Assembly: GCF_052115865.1 (NCBI RefSeq)
Contig: NZ_JBQKME010000005.1
Coordinates: 103,701-167,700, forward strand
Source of the DNA: Fundicoccus_A sp052115865
Lineage (GTDB): Bacteria; Bacillota; Bacilli; Lactobacillales; Aerococcaceae
Length of the DNA: 64,000 bases
Direction of reading: 5' to 3'
The notes under the pieces: generated by a model
The model's input: the letters and a program-made list of their open reading frames with translations, nothing else
What the model was told of the DNA's origin: nothing
Database searches by the model: none
Shown here: one piece after another, positions 51,125 through 59,135 of the stretch
Layout of the letters: each line of letters starts with the position of its first letter
How positions within the stretch are numbered: the first letter of the stretch is position 1
Program-made: the position numbers and the translations under genes

Positions 51125-51904
51125 ATGCACAATAAAATCCCAAAAAGCTTTTATTTTAAATTAATTTTTATCTTAGTCGTATTTTTGTTTGCTTATTTGT
51201 CAAATCAATCTTTTATTGATGCGACATTGGCAGATGACAGTTTAACGAATTATGAGTCTTTTACGATGATTATCCAAGAAGTTTTAGGTTTTCAAAATCG
51301 TTCAGAACCAGTTATTCCAACGCAAGTAACGCTCGATCATTCATTGAATCAGCAAACACCCCGCGAGATAGATGCTTCATTTGAAAATTTAGATAATTAT
51401 CTCTATGCTCAAGAACGCGCAGAAACATTTAATGCGAATTTAGATTTGGAGGCTTTAAATGACATTTTCACTAGCAAAATAAACGAACACCGCATTCAGT
51501 TAAACTGGGAATCGATGGGAGTAGCCAATCATTTAGCCAGTGGAATTGAGCAACGTGTACAGGAATTGAGTGACCATCATTACTTAAGTCCTACAACGCT
51601 TGCCGGTGAAGATTTCCGATCTTTATTTACAGATATTGAAAATAATCAATACCGCTTAGGTGAAAATTTATATGAGTTATATATTTCAGCGAATGATATC
51701 CATTTGGATACATGGTCCAATCCAGAAATTTTAGCCAATTATTTGGTCGAGGTTTTTGAACAAAGCAGCACGAGTGAGTTATATCAAAACTATCTCAGCC
51801 AATATATTACAATTCAAGCAGCAGCTAGTGACTTTAACATCGAAACGGCCTCTTATGTGCGTCTCGTTGTTGTTTTGGTCCTAGATACGCAAACAGGGAG
51901 ATAA
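51125..51904 (+). CDS. Membrane-anchored CAP-domain protein
   Basis: This 259-residue protein starts at the ATG at 51125 (MHNKIPKSFYFKL), with AAGAAGGTC upstream; a frame extension to 51041 has no ribosome binding site. Residues 10-28 form one hydrophobic segment that is a signal or anchor. From about residue 110 it resembles a CAP/SCP-like domain: INEHRIQLNWESMGVANHLASGIEQRVQEL, the GENLYEL motif near 180 and a C-terminal strand VRLVVVLVLDTQ. The function of bacterial CAP proteins is mostly unknown. It is 4 bp before the hydrolase gene, so the two are cotranscribed. CAP assignment is by motif only. Confidence 0.65.
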   Translation: MHNKIPKSFYFKLIFILVVFLFAYLSNQSFIDATLADDSLTNYESFTMIIQEVLGFQNRSEPVIPTQVTLDHSLNQQTPREIDASFENLDNYLYAQERAETFNANLDLEALNDIFTSKINEHRIQLNWESMGVANHLASGIEQRVQELSDHHYLSPTTLAGEDFRSLFTDIENNQYRLGENLYELYISANDIHLDTWSNPEILANYLVEVFEQSSTSELYQNYLSQYITIQAAASDFNIETASYVRLVVVLVLDTQTGR

Positions 51905-51908
51905 GAAA

Positions 51909-53033
51909 ATGTCAGAAAATAAATTTTTGAAACAGACGATTAACACATTAAAATTATTAACAGTAGCTGGAGCAACTTATCATGTCTGGTACCATAAAAA
52001 TAATAGTCTTGTGACCAATAATCCCGGTGAATTGGAATTATCAAATCACAATATTTTAGATTTAAATTGGATTTCAGGAGATGACTATGCAACGCAAATG
52101 GAAGCTATTGTTTTACCTTATTTAGAACAATTCCGCCAGCAAACAAGCCGTACCATCAATGGCCATTTGATCGCTATCGATTGTTATTTATTGCCTAAAC
52201 CAGCCCAAACCTTTGTCATCGTCCATGGTTTTAACGAATACAAAGAGAAATTTCATGAAATCATCTATTATTTACTCCAAGCTAATATTCAAGTGGTCAT
52301 TTACGACCAAAGAGGGCATGGATTTTCAAAAACCAACCCCTTACAAAGCCAAATAAATATCACTGATTTTAATGACTATGTAGTAGATTTACAACACATA
52401 ATGAAAGATGTTGTATTAGCCATCGCACAAAATACCCCGATTGTATTATTTGGTCATTCAATGGGAGGAGCAGTTGTTACTTCCTACTTAGAAACAAACG
52501 ATGCCATTGCTGATCTAGCTATTTTGAATGCACCCATGATTGATATTGAAACAGGTAAATACCCACAATCATTTTCACATCTACTAAGTCGATTCATTAG
52601 CAAAACACCTTTTGGAATGGCCTATATTCCGACTACCGATGCTTTTGATCCCTTAAAACATACAGCTTTTAATGCTGAAAATGATTTAACCCATTACCCA
52701 AATCGAAATGAATATACCCACAATTTAAACTTAGCCTTGCATGAACTTCCCACACGTGGGGGAAGTTATAATTGGTTAGCTGCTTCACTCAATCAAATTT
52801 GGGAAATCCGTAAACAAGAAAATTTAGCAAAAATTAAGCAGCCCGTTCTACTTTTTCGAGCAGAAGATGATACGATTGTTCGATCAAAAGGATCGTTCAC
52901 TTTAAATAAATACCTACCAAAAGTCTTTCCAATACTGGTGCCAAATAGTAAGCACGAGATTTTTCAAGAAAATGACCAAATTGTGCAGGCGTATGTCAGC
53001 CATATGATTCAATTTATTCAACAAATGGTGTAA
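51909..53033 (+). CDS. Alpha/beta hydrolase, lysophospholipase/monoacylglycerol lipase-like
   Basis: This 374-residue protein has the family motifs VIVHGFNEYKEKFHEIIYYLLQANIQVVIYDQRGHGFSKTNP near residues 107-148 and the nucleophile elbow LFGHSMGGAVVTSYLE near 180. AEDDTIVRSKG near 320 gives the acidic residue and NSKHEIFQE near 346 the histidine. It matches serine aqua lyase-type monoacylglycerol lipases. An N-terminal stretch of about 95 residues without clear similarity precedes the domain. It follows the CAP gene by 4 bp and ends at a strong bidirectional terminator. Confidence 0.88.
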   Translation: MSENKFLKQTINTLKLLTVAGATYHVWYHKNNSLVTNNPGELELSNHNILDLNWISGDDYATQMEAIVLPYLEQFRQQTSRTINGHLIAIDCYLLPKPAQTFVIVHGFNEYKEKFHEIIYYLLQANIQVVIYDQRGHGFSKTNPLQSQINITDFNDYVVDLQHIMKDVVLAIAQNTPIVLFGHSMGGAVVTSYLETNDAIADLAILNAPMIDIETGKYPQSFSHLLSRFISKTPFGMAYIPTTDAFDPLKHTAFNAENDLTHYPNRNEYTHNLNLALHELPTRGGSYNWLAASLNQIWEIRKQENLAKIKQPVLLFRAEDDTIVRSKGSFTLNKYLPKVFPILVPNSKHEIFQENDQIVQAYVSHMIQFIQQMV

Positions 53034-53059
53034 AGATTCTGAATTTAACAAAAACCAAT

Positions 53060-53110
53060 AAACCCCCAAAAGTTAGCTTGTACCTCTAACTTTTGGGGGT
53101 TAATCTTTTC
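53060..53110. terminator. Bidirectional terminator between the lipase-like gene and degV
   Basis: A 16-bp stem, AACCCCCAAAAGTTAG with CTAACTTTTGGGGGTT, is followed by AATCTTTTC; the other side is A-rich. Confidence 0.85.
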
Positions 53111-53144
53111 GTATTCTGTAGTCCTTTAAAAAGCCAAATATTTA

Positions 53145-53990
53145 TTAAGCGTGCTCAAAGCCGATAATCATGCCGTTACGTTGAGCATAGTAAGTACATA
53201 GTCCACTCATCTTAATTAAATTGATATCTGCGGATGGGAATTCAGCTTTTATTTTATCGGTTAAAGTATGGGCAACTTCAATACTCGTATTATAGGAAAT
53301 CTCAATTTTTCCACCTTGATATTTATTTTCTTCCATGGCTTTCAATAAAGTATTTAAAGCCCGTTTAATTCCTCTTGATTTATGAGCGAGTTCAATTTGT
53401 CCGTCATCACTTCTTTTTCCAATTAAACGAATATCAAGCAAACCAATCATTTGACCAACGATTTTACTTACGCGACCATTTTTGACTAAATTGTCTACGG
53501 ATTCTAAAACAAAGTTAACGTTTGTCTTAGTATGATAGTCTTTTAATTGTTGAACCAATTCATCAAATTCTACTCCCTCTTTAGCTAATTCAACCGCTTT
53601 ACGAATTAATAAATTCATTTCTGAACCGGCGGTAAATGTATCAAAAACAAAGACATTTTTGCCTGGATTTGATTCTAAAAACATATCGCGACCAAGGGAA
53701 GCACTGTTATAGCTACCTGATAAATTACTTGAGATCGTAAAGCAAATAACATTATCTGCACCTTCAAGGGCTTGGGCATAAGCACTAGGAGCAGGGCATG
53801 CGCTCGATGTAGCAGTTTTTTCTTTCTCAGATGCATTAATGAGATCTTCTAAATCAATATTTTCATCATCAATATATACTTTATTTGCGATATTAATCAT
53901 TAAAGGGACAACTTCAAATGCGACATCGTCACCTAAATTATCTATTTGTCTAATATCAGAACCTGAATCTGTTACTATCTTCCATTTCAT
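53145..53990 (-). CDS. DegV family fatty-acid-binding protein
   Basis: This 281-residue protein has the DegV features: MKWKIVTDSGSDI at the N-terminus, ATSSACPAPSAYAQAL near residue 60, ICFTISSNLSGSYNSASLGRDMFL near 80 and FVLESVDNLVKNGRVSKIVGQMIGLLDIRLIG near 155-186. Family members bind a fatty acid and, in Firmicutes, act as FakB subunits that present it to the kinase FakA for phospholipid synthesis. Several FakB paralogues usually exist and none of the kinase genes is here. AGGAGG lies about 8 bp before the ATG, and a TTGATT-N17-TATACT promoter is upstream. Confidence 0.92.
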   Translation of the reverse strand: MKWKIVTDSGSDIRQIDNLGDDVAFEVVPLMINIANKVYIDDENIDLEDLINASEKEKTATSSACPAPSAYAQALEGADNVICFTISSNLSGSYNSASLGRDMFLESNPGKNVFVFDTFTAGSEMNLLIRKAVELAKEGVEFDELVQQLKDYHTKTNVNFVLESVDNLVKNGRVSKIVGQMIGLLDIRLIGKRSDDGQIELAHKSRGIKRALNTLLKAMEENKYQGGKIEISYNTSIEVAHTLTDKIKAEFPSADINLIKMSGLCTYYAQRNGMIIGFEHA

Positions 53991-54021
53991 TAAATTTTCC
54001 TCCTATTCAATCTTTCACTTT

Positions 54022-54050
54022 AGTATATATTTAAAAAGCGTTTTAATCAA
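54022..54050 (-). promoter_or_regulatory. Promoter of the degV-family gene
   Basis: On the minus strand TTGATT (54050-54045), a 17-bp spacer and TATACT (54027-54022), about 32 bp before the ATG. Confidence 0.7.
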
Positions 54051-54115
54051 ATAACTTAATTAGAAATTCCATGGCATTAAAGAGTATGATTATTTTGTGA
54101 ATTTAACCTTTCTTG

Positions 54116-54145
54116 TTGATAAATACAGCACAAAACAGTTACAAT
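54116..54145 (+). promoter_or_regulatory. Promoter of the PssA-like gene
   Basis: TTGATA at 54116-54121, an 18-bp spacer and TACAAT at 54140-54145; AAGGAGG follows about 25 bp later. Confidence 0.65.
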
Positions 54146-54179
54146 AGAAATAAGGACAATTCACAAGGAGGCAGTCAAT

Positions 54180-54815
54180 ATGTTACTCGGCAATTTACAT
54201 CAATCAAATGTTATCATATTATTTTCATTATTTTTTGGAGCAGTAGGGTTTGGCTTTTCAATTACAGGTAATACTCAATATGCACTTGTCTCACTTATCA
54301 TTGCTACCATTGCCTCATTTTTTAATATTAAATTTGGTGATAACTTCGATAGAACAGAAGAAGAAATATCTTTTGCGCTTGAATTAGAAGTCTTAAGTCA
54401 ATTTGTTGTGTTTGGCATGTTGCCAGCAGGGTTTTTAATCAATATTGCTAATGGATCAATGTTTGGTTTATTCGTGATGACCTTATATTTATTAGCCGTT
54501 GCTATTCGCCTAGCTCATTATAATCGGGCACAACGTTTTCAAGGCGAAATTATGGAAGGTTATACCGAAGGCGTTCCATTGGAGCATTCAGTTTTGCTAA
54601 TTCCAATCGTTTCATTATTGGCATATTTAGTAGACCAATCGGTAATGCAATACATTTTAATCGTTTTTTACATCCTCATTGCCGTTGCAACTGTTATTCG
54701 CTTCCCGATTCCAAAACTTAAAAGCCAATGGATTTGGGCGATTATGGCGATTAGCATCGTTGTAGCTGGCGTGTTAATTTGGTTAGGACCACTTTATCCG
54801 ACAATTGCTGCCTAA
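54180..54815 (+). CDS. Integral membrane protein resembling CDP-alcohol phosphatidyltransferase (PssA-like), active site degraded
   Basis: This 211-residue protein has about six membrane helices. The N-terminal third follows the PssA layout: a first helix, ITGNTQYALVSLIIATIASFF, a polar loop and FGMLPAGFLINI. In active enzymes the loop carries D-x2-DG-x2-AR-x8-G-x3-D-x3-D. Aligned on FGMLPA, the last two Asp are Glu and Gln, the Gly is Ala and the DG-AR part reads FGDNFDR. So it looks like a family member without catalytic residues, or a distant unrelated membrane protein. GGAGG lies 7 bp before the ATG. It is monocistronic. Confidence 0.5.
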   Translation: MLLGNLHQSNVIILFSLFFGAVGFGFSITGNTQYALVSLIIATIASFFNIKFGDNFDRTEEEISFALELEVLSQFVVFGMLPAGFLINIANGSMFGLFVMTLYLLAVAIRLAHYNRAQRFQGEIMEGYTEGVPLEHSVLLIPIVSLLAYLVDQSVMQYILIVFYILIAVATVIRFPIPKLKSQWIWAIMAISIVVAGVLIWLGPLYPTIAA

Positions 54816-54831
54816 ATGAATCATATTAATA

Positions 54832-54907
54832 AGCGATTATTTTATATAAATAAATACCTTTGGATTAAAAAGGGGATATTTATTTAATAAAATAATCGTT
54901 TTTTTAT
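54832..54907 (+). terminator. Terminator after the PssA-like gene
   Basis: A long stem of over 20 bp joins 54832-54859 and 54871-54900 (outer part GCGATTATTTTAT with ATAAAATAATCG(T)), followed by TTTTTTT. Confidence 0.88.
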
Positions 54908-54920
54908 TTCTTAACTTGAG

Positions 54921-54950
54921 TTGCTTCATTGTAAGGCATATTGCTATAAT
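54921..54950 (+). promoter_or_regulatory. Promoter of the yunD-yutD-yutF run
   Basis: TTGCTT at 54921-54926, an 18-bp spacer and TATAAT at 54945-54950, preceded by TGC (extended -10). Confidence 0.7.
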
Positions 54951-54972
54951 ATTGATATGGAGGAGAGCTATC

Positions 54973-56394
54973 GTGAAAATTGTTTTATTACATACAAACG
55001 ATTTACATGGCCATTTAGAACATTGGCCGATAATCCAAGAATATTTCGATATCACCAGTCGCTTGCATGAATCAAAGAATGAAATGGTTATCCGACTCGA
55101 TATTGGAGATGCAATTGATGCCGTCCATCCTTTAGTAGAAGTGACGGATGGTCAAATAATGATTGATTTGTTTAATGAAGCGCATTATGACATGGTTACA
55201 ATTGGCAATAATGAAGGATTAGGAATCGCTAACTCTCAACTCAGTAAACTGTATGCCCAAGCCAATTTCAAAGTTGTCCTAGCGAATATTTTGGATAAGG
55301 AAACTTTGAACGTTCCCAAATGGGCCCTTCCATATCATATGATTGAAACTGCTCAAGGTCCAAAATTATATTTTATTGGTTTAACGGCAGATTATCATAG
55401 TTATAATTTAAATGGTTACCAACCATTAGACCCAATTGAAGCTCTAAGAGAAACACTTAAAATGATGCCGAAAAAAGAGCCACATGACTTAATTATTTTA
55501 TTATCGCATGTTGGTTATCCAACTGATCGATTGATTGCCGAAGCGTTTGAATCCGTCGATTTAATTTTAGGTTCACACACCCATCATTTATTAAGCTATG
55601 GAGAAAAGGTTAACCAAACTATGTTAGCAGCAGCTGGAAAATATGGTTATTATGTTGGACAAGTTGAGCTTGAATTGGATGACAACTGGTTAAATGGCCA
55701 GACAATATCAAAAGAGAAGGCATGGTCAATTGACTGTTCAGTCCATTCAACATATCATTTAAGTGATATTACGGGTATTACTATCGAAGAAGATACACTA
55801 GTAAATGAAGGTAGGATTCGTTTAGAAGAATACACGATAGCTGATTTACCTCATGCATACTATGCCGATGTATATGAAGGTGAGAATTCTTATGTACAAA
55901 TGGCGCTAAATGCCATTTCGAAGAAAGAAGAAATTGACATAGCGATTTTAAATACCGGCTTATTTTTGAGTGATATACATGCTGGCTTAGTTAGTCGAAA
56001 TCATTTACATGAAACATTACCTCATCCAATGCATCTTGTTCATTTAAAGATGACAGGAGAACATTTATTAATTATGTTAAACCAAATGATGGAAAAACAA
56101 GCTGATTTAGTCGATATGCCGATTAACGGGATGGGCTTTAGAGGAAAAATATTTGGAACCTTATTCTTTAAAGCTTTACACTATTGCGTGAAAGAAAGGC
56201 AATGGTATTATCTCGATGAGCCGATTCAAATGAAGAAAAACTATGAGATTGTCACGGTTGATCATTTATGGTTTTTACCTTTTTTCCCTGCCATTGATCA
56301 ATTTGGGAGCCCACAATTAGTTTTTCCAGATTTTATTCGCCATGTCATAGGTGAATATTTAGCAGATCAATTTCCCTTGAATTTATTAGATTAG
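54973..56394 (+). CDS. Bifunctional metallophosphatase/5'-nucleotidase-like protein (YunD family)
   Basis: This 473-residue protein starts at GTG 54973 (MKIVLLHTNDLHGHLEHW), with GGAGGAGA 6-8 bp upstream; the ATG at 54916 lies upstream of the promoter -10 and is not credible. The metallophosphatase domain has HTNDLHGH, IGDAIDA, IGNNEG, LLSHVG and GSHTHHLL, which bind two metals. The C-terminal 5'-nucleotidase-like domain follows from about residue 280. No signal peptide is present, so it acts inside the cell, unlike secreted 5'-nucleotidases. The cluster with yutD and yutF recalls the Bacillus yun-yut region. Confidence 0.9.
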   Translation: MKIVLLHTNDLHGHLEHWPIIQEYFDITSRLHESKNEMVIRLDIGDAIDAVHPLVEVTDGQIMIDLFNEAHYDMVTIGNNEGLGIANSQLSKLYAQANFKVVLANILDKETLNVPKWALPYHMIETAQGPKLYFIGLTADYHSYNLNGYQPLDPIEALRETLKMMPKKEPHDLIILLSHVGYPTDRLIAEAFESVDLILGSHTHHLLSYGEKVNQTMLAAAGKYGYYVGQVELELDDNWLNGQTISKEKAWSIDCSVHSTYHLSDITGITIEEDTLVNEGRIRLEEYTIADLPHAYYADVYEGENSYVQMALNAISKKEEIDIAILNTGLFLSDIHAGLVSRNHLHETLPHPMHLVHLKMTGEHLLIMLNQMMEKQADLVDMPINGMGFRGKIFGTLFFKALHYCVKERQWYYLDEPIQMKKNYEIVTVDHLWFLPFFPAIDQFGSPQLVFPDFIRHVIGEYLADQFPLNLLD

Positions 56395-56410
56395 GAGAGT
56401 CAAACGAACG

Positions 56411-57118
56411 ATGAAGCAACAAGATAGTTCCATTTCAAAACAGATTGGTGATATTCTTGATGAAATCACTCAAGCGGATGTGGATTCCAAAGATATTTAT
56501 CAAATTGATAATGAATCACTCCAAATTAAAGATGTTGACTATGTACTAGCGGTTGATTACCGTGAAGGTTTTGACTTAGAAGCCTTTAAAAATCGTTATC
56601 AAGAATATTTCGAAAAATTTGATTTTATTGTAGGAGACTGGGGCTTTGAACAATTAAGGCTGCGAGGATTTTACCAGCTCAATCAAAGGCGTGTCCCTAT
56701 TGATCAAACTATTGGCTTTTTAGACGATTACCTTAAAGAATATTGTAATTTTGGCTGTCGCTATTTTGTTTTAGCTAAAACAGACTCATATTTACAGTAT
56801 CAAAAACTTATTAGGTCCGAAAACGGGATTAATGCTTTAAATACCATTAAAGAGTCATTTAAGCCAACAAAAAATAATGTCACTACGAGTAAAAGTAAGC
56901 TTAATTCGAATAGAAGAAATAGAAAACCGCAGTCAAATCAACGAAAAACGGATAAACCAAAAGAAGCATTTTCAATTAAAACACAAACTAAGAAGACACA
57001 ATCAGAGACGAATAAGACCACTTCGCATGTGAAAAAACCGAAAACGACCGTTCAAAAGAAAGTTAATAGTTCATTTATAATTAAAAACCCAAAAAGTCAA
57101 ACGAATAGAGGCAAATAA
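56411..57118 (+). CDS. yutD: YutD-family protein with long basic tail
   Basis: Residues 1-150 match the DUF1027/YutD family: VDYVLAVDYREGFDLEAFKNRYQEYFEKFDFIVGDWGFEQLRLRGFY near 37-83 and CNFGCRYFVLAKTD near 116. The function is unknown. Residues 155-235 form a low-complexity tail rich in Lys, Asn, Ser, Thr and Gln with no predicted fold, such as RRNRKPQSNQRK. The tail is longer than in Bacillus YutD and could bind nucleic acid; this is inference. TAGGAGAG precedes the ATG. The stop overlaps the next ATG, so the genes are coupled. Confidence 0.88.
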   Translation: MKQQDSSISKQIGDILDEITQADVDSKDIYQIDNESLQIKDVDYVLAVDYREGFDLEAFKNRYQEYFEKFDFIVGDWGFEQLRLRGFYQLNQRRVPIDQTIGFLDDYLKEYCNFGCRYFVLAKTDSYLQYQKLIRSENGINALNTIKESFKPTKNNVTTSKSKLNSNRRNRKPQSNQRKTDKPKEAFSIKTQTKKTQSETNKTTSHVKKPKTTVQKKVNSSFIIKNPKSQTNRGK

Positions 57119-57894
57119 TGAAGGAATATAAGGGATATCTTATTGATTTAGATGGAACAATTTATGCAGGTAAAAAAAGAATATCTACTGCAGAGAAATT
57201 TATTCAAGAGTTAGTTGCGATGAACTTTCCATTTTTAGTGTTAACAAATAACGCCACAAGTAGTCCCCAGCAAGTTGCAGAACGATTAAATAAATACTAC
57301 GACATACCGGTGCAGCCACATCATATTTATACATCCGTTTTAGCGATGATTGATTATTTAAAACTTAATCATTTAAATCAGACGATTCATGTTGTTGGTG
57401 AAGAGCCTCTAAAAGCGATGATCGCTGATAGTGGTTTTACTTTAGATCAAACTAGGCATGCAGATGTCGTGGTTCAAGGGTTAGATCGTTTTGCGACTTA
57501 TACTACATTAAATGAAGCTGCTCTTGCGATTCGAAACCAAGCGGTTTTCCTTACGACCAATGAAGATCACTCGATTCCTACAGAGGATGGTTTATCACCA
57601 GGTTCTGGAGCTATAACAGCCTTTTTATCATTTACTACTAAAGTAAAACCAACCATTGTTGGTAAACCACACCCGCAGATATTTAATGGGGCGATTCAAC
57701 ATATTGGTTTTGATCGCGATGAATTGTTAATGATTGGTGATAATTATACGACCGATATTTTAGGCGGTATTCAAGCTGGCCTAGACACATTACATGTGCA
57801 AACAGGAGTGACATCCCTAGAAGAATTGAAACGGTATGAAAAACAACCAACCTATACGATTAAAGACTTATCTTATTGGAGTCTAAAAAAATGA
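57118..57894 (+). CDS. yutF: HAD-superfamily phosphatase (NagD-like, YutF)
   Basis: This 258-residue class IIA HAD phosphatase has motif 1 YLIDLDGTIYAGKK near residues 7-20, motif 2 VLTNNATSSPQQV near 40, the cap domain, motif 3 VGKPHPQIF near 180 and motif 4 MIGDNYTTDILGGIQAGLDT near 203. Members dephosphorylate sugar or nucleotide phosphates; the substrate is not known here. It begins inside the yutD stop codon and its own TGA is overlapped by the next ATG, so all four genes from yunD form one tight unit. Confidence 0.93.
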   Translation: MKEYKGYLIDLDGTIYAGKKRISTAEKFIQELVAMNFPFLVLTNNATSSPQQVAERLNKYYDIPVQPHHIYTSVLAMIDYLKLNHLNQTIHVVGEEPLKAMIADSGFTLDQTRHADVVVQGLDRFATYTTLNEAALAIRNQAVFLTTNEDHSIPTEDGLSPGSGAITAFLSFTTKVKPTIVGKPHPQIFNGAIQHIGFDRDELLMIGDNYTTDILGGIQAGLDTLHVQTGVTSLEELKRYEKQPTYTIKDLSYWSLKK

Positions 57895-58514
57895 TTCAGT
57901 TTAGGATAAAACAAGTATTTGCCTTTATTTTGACGGTTGTTGCAGCATTTTCCATTAGTATTTCTTTAACCATTATAAGTTCACCATTGTCATATAAATT
58001 AACCATCCCACTTTTCGGTTTAACAGACAAATCAGGATTATCTGGCGACCAGCTTATGGAAAATTTCCAGGTCATAGTTAATTATTTATTGAATCCTACC
58101 GTCTCAAGTTTAGAGATGCCTTATTTTCCAGCATCCGAAGGTGGAATTGTTCATTTTGAAGAAGTAAAAGTCCTAATACAGATGAATTTAATTTTATCGT
58201 TAGTAGGGCTAGGGGCTATTTTCTTAATCATATGGTGGATAAGGAAACAGAGGATCATGACTTACTTTATACAATGGTTTCAAATCGCCGTCTACTTTCC
58301 TTTGTTTCTTATATTCTTGATTATTGTTTCTTTTGATCAAGTCTTTTTACTATTTCATAAAATATTGTTCAATAATGATTTATGGTTGTTTAATCCAATG
58401 ACCGACCCCGTCATTAATGTCTTACCCCAAGAATTGTTTATGATTTATTTCTTTATTGCCATTTTAATTTATGAAGTAATCATTTTGATTAGCCGAAAAA
58501 TAAGTTTTAGATAA
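57891..58514 (+). CDS. TIGR01906/DUF1461 family membrane protein
   Basis: This 207-residue membrane protein starts at the ATG at 57891, which overlaps the stop of the HAD gene (ATGA). There are four to five hydrophobic helices. The extracytoplasmic loop has GLSGDQLMENFQVIVNYLLNP near residues 46-66, the family hallmark, and FHEVKVL-like FEEVKVLIQMN near 90. The function is unknown. It is regularly linked with yutD and the HAD phosphatase in Lactobacillales. It ends at a strong bidirectional terminator. Confidence 0.88.
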   Translation: MIQFRIKQVFAFILTVVAAFSISISLTIISSPLSYKLTIPLFGLTDKSGLSGDQLMENFQVIVNYLLNPTVSSLEMPYFPASEGGIVHFEEVKVLIQMNLILSLVGLGAIFLIIWWIRKQRIMTYFIQWFQIAVYFPLFLIFLIIVSFDQVFLLFHKILFNNDLWLFNPMTDPVINVLPQELFMIYFFIAILIYEVIILISRKISFR

Positions 58515-58563
58515 AAAAAGAGCTGATGTTCGACTAACAATTTAGTCAACATCAGCTCTTTTA
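58513..58563. terminator. Bidirectional terminator, DUF1461 gene and pgpA
   Basis: AAAAAGAGCTGATGTT pairs with AACATCAGCTCTTTT, with GACTAA/TTTAGTC-type pairing inside the loop and T-runs on both strands. Confidence 0.9.
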
Positions 58564-58565
58564 AA

Positions 58566-59126
58566 TTAGTTATGGCTTTTTTTGTAACTTTTTTGGGGAC
58601 TAGGAGATGGTTGAACATCATCATCTTTTGGTTGTGAGTGGGCAATACGACTAGCAGCTGCAGCAGCTAGTGCACCTACAATATCATCAATAAAAGTATT
58701 ACAATTTTCATCTTTGTTGTCATTTAGTTTACCAATAATACCTGGTTTTAACTTATCAACGTATCCAAAGTTAGTTAAGCCAATTGAACCGTAAATATTA
58801 ACAATCGATAAAACAAGAATTTCATCAATTCCGTAAAGACCTTCATCACGCATTAATAAATCACTTAATAAGTCAGAAAAATGTCCATTTTCAGCAGCAA
58901 TGTCAATTTCAATTCCAGTAATAACCGCATTTTGAACTTCACGTTTACGTAAAACAGCCCGTAGATTTTCAACACATTCTTCATGTGTTAAGTCTTCAAC
59001 ATAATTTTTTTGTAAATCTAAAACAATATCTCCAATTTCTTCAATTTTAACACCACGTTGTTCAAGCAATTCATAACAATGTTTTTCCATGAGGCTTTGT
59101 TTAAGATATTCTTCTTTTCTAGTCAT
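58566..59126 (-). CDS. Phosphatidylglycerophosphatase A family protein
   Basis: This 186-residue protein matches the YutG/PgpA family: GVKIEEIGDIVLDLQKNY near residue 25, VQNAVITGIEIDIAAENG near 65 and DENCNTFIDDIVGALAAAAASRIAHS near 138-163. Active PgpA enzymes dephosphorylate phosphatidylglycerophosphate in the membrane. This Firmicute form lacks clear long membrane helices, so its true substrate is uncertain. AGGAGG lies about 7 bp before the ATG. It is 9 bp downstream of the ferredoxin-NADP reductase gene and probably cotranscribed with it. Confidence 0.87.
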   Translation of the reverse strand: MTRKEEYLKQSLMEKHCYELLEQRGVKIEEIGDIVLDLQKNYVEDLTHEECVENLRAVLRKREVQNAVITGIEIDIAAENGHFSDLLSDLLMRDEGLYGIDEILVLSIVNIYGSIGLTNFGYVDKLKPGIIGKLNDNKDENCNTFIDDIVGALAAAAASRIAHSQPKDDDVQPSPSPQKSYKKSHN

Positions 59127-59135
59127 AAGATCCTC

